Assembly: GCF_002221525.1 (NCBI RefSeq)
Contig: NZ_CP011028.1
Span: 2,243,001-2,307,000, forward strand
Reading direction: 5' to 3'
DNA: 64,000 nucleotides
Source: Pseudoalteromonas espejiana DSM 9414
GTDB lineage: Bacteria; Pseudomonadota; Gammaproteobacteria; Enterobacterales; Alteromonadaceae
Positions 7,865 through 16,093 of this stretch are shown one piece after another (position 1 is the first letter of the stretch; each line of letters starts with the position of its first letter). The position numbers were made by a program, and so were the translations under genes. Below the pieces are notes generated by a model. That model was not told the DNA's origin and did no database searches. It saw nothing but the letters and a program-made list of their open reading frames with translations.

Positions 7865-9112
7865 TTAAACAAAACCACCCATAAAGTAAGCGCCTGCATA
7901 ACCTACGGTATAACAAATTAATAATTGCAGCGATAATTTAAAGTAGCTCGTAAAAGTAAGTGCCTTTAGTTTGCTCATGGCAATAATACCCGCTGCCGAA
8001 CCAATTATAAGCATTGAGCCACCTACACCGGTTGCATAAGTAAACGACAACCAATGTTGCTGGCTCATTACTATATCTGCTTTTAATAGCGCAGCAGTAA
8101 GCGGTACGTTATCAACCCCTGCTGATAATATTCCCATTAAATAGTTAGCGTACTCAGGTGCCATTACTGTATATAAATCGGTAAATTTAGTTAAAATACC
8201 AATTTCTTTTAATGCGCCAACAAGTAAAAGCACACCCACAAAAAACAGTAGCGTGTCGTATTCTATGTCGCGTACAAAATCGATGATGTCTTTATTTATA
8301 TCTTTTTTGCGCATTAAAAATTGCGCCACTAAAAACATAACCGATAAACCAAATAAAAATGTGAGTAGCGGCGGTACGCTATAAATTACGCTAAGCGTTA
8401 ACGTACTTACCACGGTTGATAAAAATATGATGGCAATAGTAATGTCGGTTTTTTCTATGCGTTTTTTTTGCGAGCCCACAAACTCTATTTGCCCTTTCAT
8501 ACCAATAGAGAGCAAAAGCGCGAGTAGCATTACACTTATAAACGCAGGGGCTATGAGCAGTAATAAGTTTGCAATTGAAACCTTGCCGTCCAAAAATATC
8601 ATTAAGGTGGTTACATCACCGGTTATTAGCGATACACCGCCAGAGTTGACCCCAAACACAATAAGTGTGGCGTATTTAATGAGCTTTTTAGTTTCAAGAT
8701 TTAATGACATAACCACAGCAAGTGATATAAGCGTAGCGGTTACATTGTCAGAAATAGATGAAAACAAAAAAGCAAAGCCGCCCACTAAAAACATAAGTTG
8801 TCGTTCGCTAATGCTTTTAGGCATTACCCGGTGCACAATGTTTTCTATAAACCCTTTAGAGTTTAAATAGGCAACAAAGGTCATGGCGGCCATTAAAAAC
8901 AGCCACAGTGAGGCTATTTCTAATATGTTTTCGTTAAGAAGATGCTGAATAGTTGCAGGGCTTTGCCCATGAAGCGGGTTAACAAAAAGTATAATCCAAC
9001 AAAGCGTTCCAAAAAAGAGTGTAGTTTTAGCTTTATTTACGTGAATTATATCTTCTATAACGATCAGTAAAAAGGCAATCGCTATTAGGGTTAAAATTAT
9101 CGAGAGGACCAT
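7865..9112 (-). CDS. nhaD: Na+/H+ antiporter, NhaD type
   Basis: A 415-aa membrane protein with about eleven hydrophobic helices. The segment FSSISDNVTATLISLAVV, followed by VFGVNSGGVSLITGDVTTLM, matches the conserved core of the NhaD/IT-superfamily antiporters of marine and halophilic bacteria. These exchange cytoplasmic sodium (or lithium) for protons and help with salt and pH balance. The length fits the family. The gene is alone, divergent from the condensin operon and ended by the terminator before the lysC leader. The arsenite permease family is the main alternative, but the SDNVTAT and GDVTT motifs favour NhaD. Confidence 0.85.
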   Translation of the reverse strand: MVLSIILTLIAIAFLLIVIEDIIHVNKAKTTLFFGTLCWIILFVNPLHGQSPATIQHLLNENILEIASLWLFLMAAMTFVAYLNSKGFIENIVHRVMPKSISERQLMFLVGGFAFLFSSISDNVTATLISLAVVMSLNLETKKLIKYATLIVFGVNSGGVSLITGDVTTLMIFLDGKVSIANLLLLIAPAFISVMLLALLLSIGMKGQIEFVGSQKKRIEKTDITIAIIFLSTVVSTLTLSVIYSVPPLLTFLFGLSVMFLVAQFLMRKKDINKDIIDFVRDIEYDTLLFFVGVLLLVGALKEIGILTKFTDLYTVMAPEYANYLMGILSAGVDNVPLTAALLKADIVMSQQHWLSFTYATGVGGSMLIIGSAAGIIAMSKLKALTFTSYFKLSLQLLICYTVGYAGAYFMGGFV

Positions 9113-9324
9113 GGTAGTTAAATAACCTTTGATATAGTTTTAACAGAGCGCACAAACAACTTGCGTTTAAGCGTTCCTAATTTTGGTGCGAATTTTAGCA
9201 CCGCAGATGTGCAAAAACTATTATTAAATGGTCTTAAAAACGAATACTATATGCAGGTAAAATACGTAATAATGAGTCCTTTGTAAGAACTCAATAATAA
9301 AATACTAGGATGTTGTAACCTCTT

Positions 9325-10596
9325 ATGATCCCAGCTAAAAAGCTGCTTAATACCCTTAGCGAACATTGGGGTGTTTTAGAGCTATTATTTAAACGTTTTA
9401 AAATGGCCGACTTTAGTCTAAAAGACGTACAAAACGCCATTAAGCAAAAGCAGCCCACATGGACAAACGAGCGCATATACAAAGAAACAAATCGTTTGCT
9501 CAATCAAGATATACTCATTCCATTGGCTAAATCTTCTCAGCTTGAAATTAACCGTGCCATTGCAGATTTTGCGACCTTTTTATTACAAGAAGAACACCTA
9601 GGTTTAGCACAAGAAATTAGCGTTTTGGTTGATGACTTAGCCCGCCTAGGAAACCGACTAGATAACGCGGGCGAAATGGAAGACTTTGACGATTTACGCC
9701 GCTTTAGCCGCATTATGGATGATCGGGTGCGTAAAATAATGAAGCTCTACGCGCATAACGAAAACGCCATATTAAATATTGTTGAGCAAGCTAAGTCTGA
9801 TCACGCTGTGCAATCTTTGCAAAAGCGCTATAAAGCCGTAATAGAAGCCTTTGACGAATACATAGAGCCCATGCTTGAAATGGTCGATATTAGGGGCGAC
9901 TTTCATGCCTGCTTTACACTGATTGAACAACAAATAAGTAAGCAAATAGAGCACATTGAGCGCTCAGGTAAAGCCTACAACGACAAACGCATGCTTGAGC
10001 AATTACGTACCCGCATACTCGAAATGCACTTAGTTGGCAGAGAAAGCTTACGTAAAAGTGCCGATATGCTGATGCCACTGCGCGAAGAGCTGCGCCGTAA
10101 TAACTTAATTACCCGCCAAGCGGCAAAAGTGCTCGGCCTGGTGCGTAAAAATGGCGTAGACAACATGCTAAGTGCGGTACAGCCAAACTTTGTAAGCGAT
10201 GCGCAGCGCTATTCGCTTGGGCAGCAGCGCCATATAGTGGCTTACATGGCAAGCTTGGTTGAATTTGAACACGAAGAATACCAACTCCCAGAGCAACAAG
10301 ACGTACCGGCGTTTGTAACGCCTAACATTCCTGATTACCACGATGTTAAAAAAACCTTTGCAAAACGCTTTAATAAAAAACGCAAAAAGCCTCAACCATT
10401 GCTGCAATTTTTAGATGAAAGCTACCCTGAGCTAGACGCCGACGAAATGCTATTTTTATATCAAAAATTAGTCAGCGACAGCGACGTACACATTAGCCAA
10501 AGCGATGAAAAAGCGCGCGTAAAAATAGCCGGCCAACATTTTTCGTTATACCCATTTAATTCAGCGCCTCAGCCAGATACAAAGGCAGACGAGTAA
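9325..10596 (+). CDS. mksF: MksF-like condensin subunit (kleisin)
   Basis: A 423-aa mostly helical, charged protein, first gene of a three-gene operon. The N-terminus (residues 1-75) looks like a winged-helix region. The middle is rich in long amphipathic helices, and the C-terminus resembles another small winged helix. I identify it from the operon order kleisin - small KITE-like protein - SMC ATPase, the layout of MukFEB, MksFEB and JetABC, rather than from a diagnostic motif. In the complex the kleisin would bridge the SMC heads and recruit MksE. The stop is three bases before the next start codon, implying coupled translation. JetA of a Wadjet system is the alternative. Confidence 0.7.
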   Translation: MIPAKKLLNTLSEHWGVLELLFKRFKMADFSLKDVQNAIKQKQPTWTNERIYKETNRLLNQDILIPLAKSSQLEINRAIADFATFLLQEEHLGLAQEISVLVDDLARLGNRLDNAGEMEDFDDLRRFSRIMDDRVRKIMKLYAHNENAILNIVEQAKSDHAVQSLQKRYKAVIEAFDEYIEPMLEMVDIRGDFHACFTLIEQQISKQIEHIERSGKAYNDKRMLEQLRTRILEMHLVGRESLRKSADMLMPLREELRRNNLITRQAAKVLGLVRKNGVDNMLSAVQPNFVSDAQRYSLGQQRHIVAYMASLVEFEHEEYQLPEQQDVPAFVTPNIPDYHDVKKTFAKRFNKKRKKPQPLLQFLDESYPELDADEMLFLYQKLVSDSDVHISQSDEKARVKIAGQHFSLYPFNSAPQPDTKADE

Positions 10597-10599
10597 CAC

Positions 10600-11148
10600 A
10601 TGACACATATAAACCTAGACGAGCTAACACATCTGCAAGCCATTAATAAAAAATTAGGCGCAGGTTACCATATTTGCGAACAAGACAACGTAATGTGGCA
10701 AGAGCTTGACCAACACATAGACGCCTACAGTGCTTTATTTAACGCCCTTGGCCACGATTTAAAACACGACAGCCGCGGCTTTTACTACTTTGCCAGCGAC
10801 GAAAGCACGCCAAATATGGGTAAAATATCCCGTGCTATCGCACTTACTATTTACATTTTAATTGAGCATTTTGCCAATACCGGTAAAGACCCAATGCGCG
10901 CCTTGTTTGATGAAGTAAACGATTTAGAACTAATGCAAACCTTAGTGCAAATTAACAAACACTTGTTTGATCAGCTTGAGATATTTTCGGGCTCAGATTT
11001 ACGAAAAGACGTATACCTGCGCATGGTACGTTTAGGTTTAGCCCGCGAAGTAGAAGGCGGGTTCCTGCTACAAGCTCCTATTCACCGCTACATTGATGCG
11101 CTAATTGAAGTAAACGAAGAAACCTACATTACGGAGGACGAGGAATGA
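10600..11148 (+). CDS. mksE: MksE-like condensin subunit (KITE-type)
   Basis: A 182-aa acidic protein between the kleisin and SMC genes. Its length and helix-rich, winged-helix-like pattern suit the MukE/MksE/JetB class that binds the kleisin. I see residues such as GFYYFASDESTPNMGKISRAIALTIYIL, split here as GFYYFASDE and KISRAIALTIYIL; similar aromatic-plus-helix patterns occur in DUF4194-type JetB/MksE proteins. Its stop overlaps the next start (ATGA at 11145-11148), so the ATPase is translationally coupled. The assignment relies on position and fold-like features, not a catalytic motif. Confidence 0.68.
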   Translation: MTHINLDELTHLQAINKKLGAGYHICEQDNVMWQELDQHIDAYSALFNALGHDLKHDSRGFYYFASDESTPNMGKISRAIALTIYILIEHFANTGKDPMRALFDEVNDLELMQTLVQINKHLFDQLEIFSGSDLRKDVYLRMVRLGLAREVEGGFLLQAPIHRYIDALIEVNEETYITEDEE

Positions 11149-13922
11149 AAAACCTATACGGACTGAGCAAACTCGCCCTACTTAATACCGCAGGCTATGC
11201 AAAGTGTGTGATCCCGCTTGATAAAAGTAGCTCTATTTGTGCGCCTAACAATACCGGTAAAAGCTCGGTTATTAACGCCCTGCAATTTCCGCTTATAAAC
11301 GATTTACGCCTAACCGAATGGGATGGGCACGATTTAGATGAAACCCGTAAGTTTTATTTTTCATCGGATCAGTCGTACATTTTACTAGAAGCAAACTTGC
11401 CTCATGGCTCGGTCGTTATTGGTGTAGCGGGCCTTGGTAAAATAGCCGGTTACGCGCATCAGTATTTTTGTTATCAGGGCAAACTTGATTTAGCGCAGTA
11501 CACACAAGGTAATACCATAATTAAGTTTACCAAGCTGTTTAATCATTTGAAGTCGCTTAATTACAACCCTATAGAGCTAAAAGCACAAGAGCTAAACGCC
11601 CTACTTACCGGCGGCGCAACCCCGTTTGACGGCGACATTAACTTAAAAATGATCCCGCTTAATAATGTGCAAGACTCTGCCATTTATAAAGAAATTTTTA
11701 GGCGTATTCTTAACTTACACAAATTAGGCGCAAGCGATGTTAAACGCTTTATGCTGCGTGTATTTGAGCGCCATATGTCAAACTCAAAGGTCGACTTTTA
11801 CGAAGTATGGCGTCGCTCGTTTGATAAAGTAAACCGGGCTAAACGTGAATTAAAAGCGCTTGAATCAATGCAAGAGCCAATAAGTGCGCTTGAATCAATG
11901 CTTGAAAATCAAACAGTGCTTAAAGGTAAATTAGCAGCCTACGCACCTAAAATTGACCAAGCATTAATAGACTTTGATACCTATCAAGAAGAGCAGCTAA
12001 ATGAGCTAGGTGTTGCACTTGAAGACATAGAACACGAAAAACATGAGTTTGAACAAAAACAAAGCCTATACGTGCAGCAATCGCGCGATATAGAGCGCAG
12101 ACAAACCCAAATTGAGCAATGGTTTTTAGATTACAGCGCTCTAAAAAGCGAGTTTGAACTGGTAAATAAGGCCACGCTTAAAACCAGCCTTAGCCAGCTC
12201 AAGCATGATTACGAGTCGCTTTCGCACTCTATAACCAGTGCACAAGGTCAAAGCCTACACACGCTTGATTACCGCATTAGCGAAACTCAAAAACAAATAA
12301 AAAGCTTAAAACTGCAGCTTAAAAACCTTGAGTTTAATTTGTTTACTCGTATGCGCGAAGACCTATCGCTTAAAGAAGTTGAAGAAATATCGCGACTTTT
12401 AAACCCCGACCTACTCTCGTTTGCAACCACCACTAATGGCGATATAACCATTGATGATGAAGACGCCTTTGGGGACTTTTTATCGCTATTAAGTGAAAAC
12501 GTTAAAGGCGGCGTGCTAACGCTTCCGGGCGCAAGTATTAAACTTAAAAAGCTCTCGCCAGTACACATGCAAAGCGGCGAAAACAAAGAGCAATTAACGG
12601 CGCAGTTAAGTGCACTTGAGCACTCGTTAAAAGAGTTTAAACAGCAGCGCGAAGTGGCTGCTAATGTAGCCGACAAACAAAAAGAAAAAGACGCACTCTA
12701 CGATGAGCTAATGAGCGCAGAGAGCGCCCTAAAACGTTTAGAGCAATTTGAAGTAATGCAGCAATCAGTAGAAGCGCAAGCCATGCTAAAAGAGCAATTG
12801 TTAGCAGAGCGCGAACAAGTTGACGATTACCTGCAAGACATTCAAAAAAATAGCGGCTCAATTGCAGACAGACGCTCGTTAATTAAATCAAAGCAAGAGC
12901 AAATTAATCGCCAAACCGAGCGCCTACGCCAAGTTAAAAGCGAGCGAATTGACCATACTCTCGATTTATACAGCGGTAAAGTAACCCCGTACATGATTGA
13001 TATAACAGTCGACTTTGATAACTTAAGCGATTTAGTACATCACTTTAATAAAGACTGCCAAGAGCTGCGCAATTTTGACATAAACGTGCGTAATACCTAT
13101 TTGCATGTATATAACGCAGGCATTACTAAGTTCGATAACGAAAATGACGAATTTACTAAATACCAAAAACTAATTAGTGCATTTCACAACCTTGATAACG
13201 AACGCGATGCCGTTGAGCGCCAAGGACGCGTAGCACTGACCGAGGTGGCCGCCACTATTAAAGGCTTGCGAGAAGATTTAGACCGCCTTCGCCGCGAGAT
13301 GAATAGCTTTAATAAAGGCATAAGCCAGCACCGTATTTCTAACCTTCAAGCGTTTAAAATTAACGTAATACCGCGCAAAATGCTGGTTGATAGTATTGAT
13401 ACTATTATCAGCACGTCGCATCAGTTTGAGCAAGGCGACACCCTTGATTTATTAAGCCAAGAACCCTACAGCGAAAGCGCAGTAAACGAAGCAAAAGATC
13501 ACTTAATAAAACTTGCCTCGGATAAAGCAGGCCTTACCTTAACTGATTTATTTGATATTCGTTTTGAAGTGGTAAACCGCGCAGGTGAAACCGAACACTT
13601 TGAAAAAATAGACTCAGCCGGCTCAAACGGAACACGTATTACTATTAAGTTATTATGTGGCATGTTGTTTATTCGTTACTTATTAAGCGATCAAGAACAG
13701 AACCTTTACCGTATACCTATTTATATAGATGAAGCCGCCGATATCGACCCGCAAAACCAAAAAGCAATTATAGAAACTGCACTGAGCTTTGGCTTTGTGC
13801 CTATATTTGCTTCGGTTAAACCACAAATAAGTTGTGACTACATTGTGCCTATTCGTTCAGTAAAAGATGGCGCACAAAACTGGGTAGATGAAAAAGATTG
13901 GATAGAAGTTGAACACAGTTAA
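11145..13922 (+). CDS. mksB: MksB-like SMC ATPase
   Basis: A 925-aa SMC-type protein. An N-terminal Walker A (APNNTGKSS, residues 33-41) begins the head. Long coiled coils rich in Glu, Gln, Lys and Leu run from about 215 to 400 and 490 to 750, around a short central hinge-like region. The C-terminal head carries a degenerate signature loop (SAGSNGT, about 824-830) and Walker B with D-loop (IYIDEAADID, ending at 868). It is much shorter than MukB (~1,480 aa), as expected for MksB/JetC. It should entrap or extrude DNA with MksF and MksE. No MksG/JetD nuclease follows; the next gene is a lipoprotein. Confidence 0.82.
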   Translation: MKNLYGLSKLALLNTAGYAKCVIPLDKSSSICAPNNTGKSSVINALQFPLINDLRLTEWDGHDLDETRKFYFSSDQSYILLEANLPHGSVVIGVAGLGKIAGYAHQYFCYQGKLDLAQYTQGNTIIKFTKLFNHLKSLNYNPIELKAQELNALLTGGATPFDGDINLKMIPLNNVQDSAIYKEIFRRILNLHKLGASDVKRFMLRVFERHMSNSKVDFYEVWRRSFDKVNRAKRELKALESMQEPISALESMLENQTVLKGKLAAYAPKIDQALIDFDTYQEEQLNELGVALEDIEHEKHEFEQKQSLYVQQSRDIERRQTQIEQWFLDYSALKSEFELVNKATLKTSLSQLKHDYESLSHSITSAQGQSLHTLDYRISETQKQIKSLKLQLKNLEFNLFTRMREDLSLKEVEEISRLLNPDLLSFATTTNGDITIDDEDAFGDFLSLLSENVKGGVLTLPGASIKLKKLSPVHMQSGENKEQLTAQLSALEHSLKEFKQQREVAANVADKQKEKDALYDELMSAESALKRLEQFEVMQQSVEAQAMLKEQLLAEREQVDDYLQDIQKNSGSIADRRSLIKSKQEQINRQTERLRQVKSERIDHTLDLYSGKVTPYMIDITVDFDNLSDLVHHFNKDCQELRNFDINVRNTYLHVYNAGITKFDNENDEFTKYQKLISAFHNLDNERDAVERQGRVALTEVAATIKGLREDLDRLRREMNSFNKGISQHRISNLQAFKINVIPRKMLVDSIDTIISTSHQFEQGDTLDLLSQEPYSESAVNEAKDHLIKLASDKAGLTLTDLFDIRFEVVNRAGETEHFEKIDSAGSNGTRITIKLLCGMLFIRYLLSDQEQNLYRIPIYIDEAADIDPQNQKAIIETALSFGFVPIFASVKPQISCDYIVPIRSVKDGAQNWVDEKDWIEVEHS

Positions 13923-13961
13923 TTGGCCATTAAGGCTCAGCTATTAAACTAAAATATAGAG

Positions 13962-14004
13962 CGTTAAAATAATACACATTTAAATGATGTGTGTTATTTT
14001 AACG
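13962..14004. repeat. Long AT-rich inverted repeat after mksB
   Basis: An 18-bp arm, CGTTAAAATAATACACAT (13962-13979), pairs with 13987-14004 with a single T-G wobble around a 7-base loop. No T-run follows, so it is not a typical terminator. It lies 27 bases before the lipoprotein start and could be an operator, an mRNA 3' stabiliser for the mks transcript, or a processing site. Confidence 0.7.
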
Positions 14005-14030
14005 TAACGCATTTTATTGGAGCAAACGTA

Positions 14031-14582
14031 ATGAAAAATATACTTATTGTTGCAGCGATAGCACTACTTACAGCCTGTACACAGACCCCTGATTGGGATT
14101 ACGACAAATCAGCCAACTTTAGTAATTTTAAAACATTTGCTTGGGTAGAAAACGCGAGCTTAACTAAAGACACCACAAATTATCAAATTAATGGCTTAAT
14201 GGAAAAACGCGTTCGTACCGCTGTTAATAAAGAGCTTAGCCAAACGTTGGGAATGAGCTTAGTAGACGCAGCACAAGCGGATGTACTGGTTAACTACCAT
14301 GCATCGGTAGATAAAGAGCTTGAAGTTGATACCTTTAACGTAGGTTACGGCGCTCGTTGGGGATACTGGGGTAGCGGTTTTCAACGTGACATTAGCGCCC
14401 GTGAATACGAAGTGGGCACTTTAGTGATTGATATTATTGACCGTGAATCAAATCAACTAGTTTGGCGCGGTGCTAAAGAAGGCCGTTTAAAGAAAAAACA
14501 ATCGCCAGATCAACGCGAAGCGTCAATTAAAGAAACCGTCGCTAATATTTTAAGCAACTTTCCGCCGCACAAGCAGCTGTAA
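14031..14582 (+). CDS. DUF4136-type lipoprotein
   Basis: A 183-aa predicted outer-membrane or periplasmic lipoprotein. The signal peptide ends in the lipobox LLTAC with C16 as the lipidated residue. The body (WDYDKSANFSNFKTFAW ... ADVLVNYHASVDKELEV ... GTLVIDIIDRESNQLVWRGAKEG, quoted in pieces) fits the DUF4136 family, whose function is not known. The start at 14031 has GGAG ten bases upstream; an upstream in-frame ATG at 13989 would put extra residues before a clear signal peptide and was rejected. It follows mksB by 108 bases, across a long hairpin. Confidence 0.82.
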   Translation: MKNILIVAAIALLTACTQTPDWDYDKSANFSNFKTFAWVENASLTKDTTNYQINGLMEKRVRTAVNKELSQTLGMSLVDAAQADVLVNYHASVDKELEVDTFNVGYGARWGYWGSGFQRDISAREYEVGTLVIDIIDRESNQLVWRGAKEGRLKKKQSPDQREASIKETVANILSNFPPHKQL

Positions 14583-14608
14583 ATTAAAACTAGCTTTAAA
14601 TAAGTTTT

Positions 14609-14637
14609 AAAAAAGCTCACATTACGTGAGCTTTTTT
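14609..14637 (+). terminator. Terminator after the DUF4136 lipoprotein gene
   Basis: A perfect stem (AAAAAAGCTCAC with GTGAGCTTTTTT) around ATTAC ends in a T-run. Confidence 0.88.
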
Positions 14638-14672
14638 AATGCGTGTATATTTTTAGAGATTTCAAGCTTAAG

Positions 14673-14887
14673 TAAATACGAGCTACGCTCGTCACGTCAG
14701 CAAGCTGCACGTCTACAAAAACACCGTGTTAAACGTTATCGGTAGTCGCTAAGCTTGCTTGTGCGAGAAGCGTAGCTTCTAACTACTTATCTTTATGTAC
14801 TTACCTTCACTTTAAATTACGAGCTACGCTCGTCACGCCAGCAAGCTACACGTCTACGAAAAACACCGTGTTAAACGTTATCGGTAG
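14673..14887. repeat. Family 2 hairpin repeat array, left part
   Basis: One full 141-bp unit and the first half of a second, each beginning ACGAGCTACGCTCGT (14678 and 14819). Each unit has a left arm AGCAAGCT..ACGTCTAC and a right arm GTAG.CGCTAAGCTTGCT forming a stem-loop, then a GAAGCGTAGCTTC hairpin. The second unit is cut after CGGTAG at 14887 by the IS110 element and continues at 16094. The scaffold resembles family 1 (CAAGCAAGCTT with CGTCTAC/GTAG arms), so the two families are probably related. Confidence 0.85.
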
Positions 14888-14921
14888 ATACCATCTCTCA
14901 TTTTAAGCTTCAAGGTCGTAT

Positions 14922-15905
14922 TTAACTTTCTTGGAGCTTAAACGCTTCTTGGTTTTTTATTACACCAAAACATATATGAATAAGCTTTCGCATATTTGCA
15001 CACACAGCTTGCATCGGTGTTTTACCGTTATTTATTAATGTTAACTTGTGTCGTTTTATTCTTTTATTCCATTGCCCAGCGACAATGGCTGCCATGTAGA
15101 GTTTACAGCGAATTCTGGCTGGCCCAAGTTTACTGATTGATGTTCGCCCTTTTAATTTACCCGATTCATTGTGACGTGGGATTAATCCACAATAAGCTGC
15201 TGCTTCTTTGGCTTTATTAAATTTTTTAGCCGCAAACAAATATGTCAACTCTCTCGATAATACAGGCCCAATGCCAGGGATAGACTCAAGTAGTTTCCTG
15301 TTTCTTTTCAAACCAGGCTCATTATCTATGTGATCATCAATGTCAGATTTAAGCTGTTTAATTTCGTCATCTAAAAACGCGATAGTCACTTTTATCGATT
15401 GGCGAACACGTGCTGAAACGTTGCTGAATTCACTTGCTTCTAATCGGTTAGCTTCTCGTTGTCGGTTACTCTCAAGCGCATCTAAACGACGGACAAGGGC
15501 TTTAAGCTCTCTAACTTCTAACGCTTCAGGTTGCCAATAATCAACGACTGCGTGCTTTGCACTGCCGTAGTGGGCAAGCATCGTTGCATCAGATTTGTCT
15601 GTTTTATGAATTATGTTTAACGCGTCTGCATACTTTTTAGCTTTGCCTGTATTCGCTAAAATAATATTAAAGCCTTGCTCGTGTAAAAAATACATCAGTG
15701 CTTCATGATAAACACCCGTTGGTTCGAGGGTGATAACGAGCTCACTAGCAGCTCTTTTAGTTGTATTTAAAAGCCACTTTTCTATTGCTAAAAAGTCTTG
15801 GCGCTTGTTTTTAAATACTTTTGTTTTAATTTTGTTTGTAAGTTGGTCTCTCAACCACGATAAATCAATCTTCTCTTTACTAATATCAATGCCGATAAAC
15901 ATCAT
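14922..15905 (-). CDS. IS110-family bridge-RNA-guided transposase
   Basis: A 327-aa DEDD recombinase. The N-terminal RuvC-like domain has D7 (FIGIDIS), E61 (TLEPTGVYH), D103 and D106 (KTDKSDA). A coiled-coil linker spans about 130-195. The C-terminal transposase-20 domain runs from LLESIPGIGPVLSRELTYL (205-223) through AAAYCGLIPRHNESG to GRTSISKLGPARIR (253-266), which holds the serine block used for strand exchange in this family. Length and residue spacing match IS621 (326 aa). ATG at 15905 follows GAGGAG. The ribosome-binding site lies just after the predicted donor loop of the bridge RNA, so RNA folding and translation may affect each other. Confidence 0.93.
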   Translation of the reverse strand: MMFIGIDISKEKIDLSWLRDQLTNKIKTKVFKNKRQDFLAIEKWLLNTTKRAASELVITLEPTGVYHEALMYFLHEQGFNIILANTGKAKKYADALNIIHKTDKSDATMLAHYGSAKHAVVDYWQPEALEVRELKALVRRLDALESNRQREANRLEASEFSNVSARVRQSIKVTIAFLDDEIKQLKSDIDDHIDNEPGLKRNRKLLESIPGIGPVLSRELTYLFAAKKFNKAKEAAAYCGLIPRHNESGKLKGRTSISKLGPARIRCKLYMAAIVAGQWNKRIKRHKLTLINNGKTPMQAVCANMRKLIHICFGVIKNQEAFKLQES

Positions 15906-15914
15906 CTCTACTTA

Positions 15915-16078
15915 CTCCTCTTGTACATACAGCATCTACTTATATAAAAGTGTGCTTGGATACCATTCAGTTTGTGAGAATAGAAAGTCAGGGCTTTATC
16001 TACCGAGCAGTATAAAATACTAGGCGCTGAGGCAAGCTCACTGACTTCGATGTGATAAATGATAGCTAACCACTTATC
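15915..16078 (-). ncRNA. Predicted bridge RNA of the IS110 element
   Basis: The non-coding left end folds into two internal loops, in the order known for IS621. Target loop: AGCGCCTA (plus 16021-16028) equals the insertion-site half AGCGC plus core CT plus A. TCGGTAG (plus 16000-16006) is complementary to the other half, CTACCGA. They flank an AGTAT-AAA-ATACT hairpin (16009-16021) and are closed by GCTT/AAGC and GTCAG/CTGAC stems. Donor loop: ATGGTATC (plus 15959-15966) equals the element's right terminus plus core. TACAAG (plus 15920-15925) is complementary to the left terminus CTTGTA. An AGCA/TGCT plus ACTT/AAGT stem (15931-15956) lies between. RNA ends are approximate. Confidence 0.85.
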
Positions 16079-16093
16079 AATGAGAGATACAAG

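Larger units (their letters stand above)
14888..16093 (-). mobile_element. Complete IS110-family insertion sequence (~1,206 bp)
   Basis: The repeat unit is interrupted cleanly. Joining 14887 to 16094 restores a 142-bp unit, like its intact neighbour. The flanks share the dinucleotide AG on the plus strand (14886-14887 and 16092-16093), which is CT in the transposase direction, the core reported for IS110/IS621-type elements. There is no longer target duplication. Ten-base subterminal inverted repeats ATCTCTCATT / AATGAGAGAT lie at 14893-14902 and 16079-16088. One 327-aa transposase fills 14922-15905. The long non-coding end (~188 bp) is upstream of the transposase, as in the IS110 subgroup, and carries a bridge RNA. 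The element appears intact. Confidence 0.9.

Noticed and set aside
9325..14030. Full Wadjet plasmid-defence system
   Set aside because: No JetD/TOPRIM-type nuclease gene is found on either side, so only a condensin operon is claimed.
15730..16023. 97-aa frame antisense to the IS110 transposase start and bridge RNA
   Set aside because: It overlaps the coding start and the structured RNA on the other strand and lacks a ribosome-binding site. It is a shadow frame.
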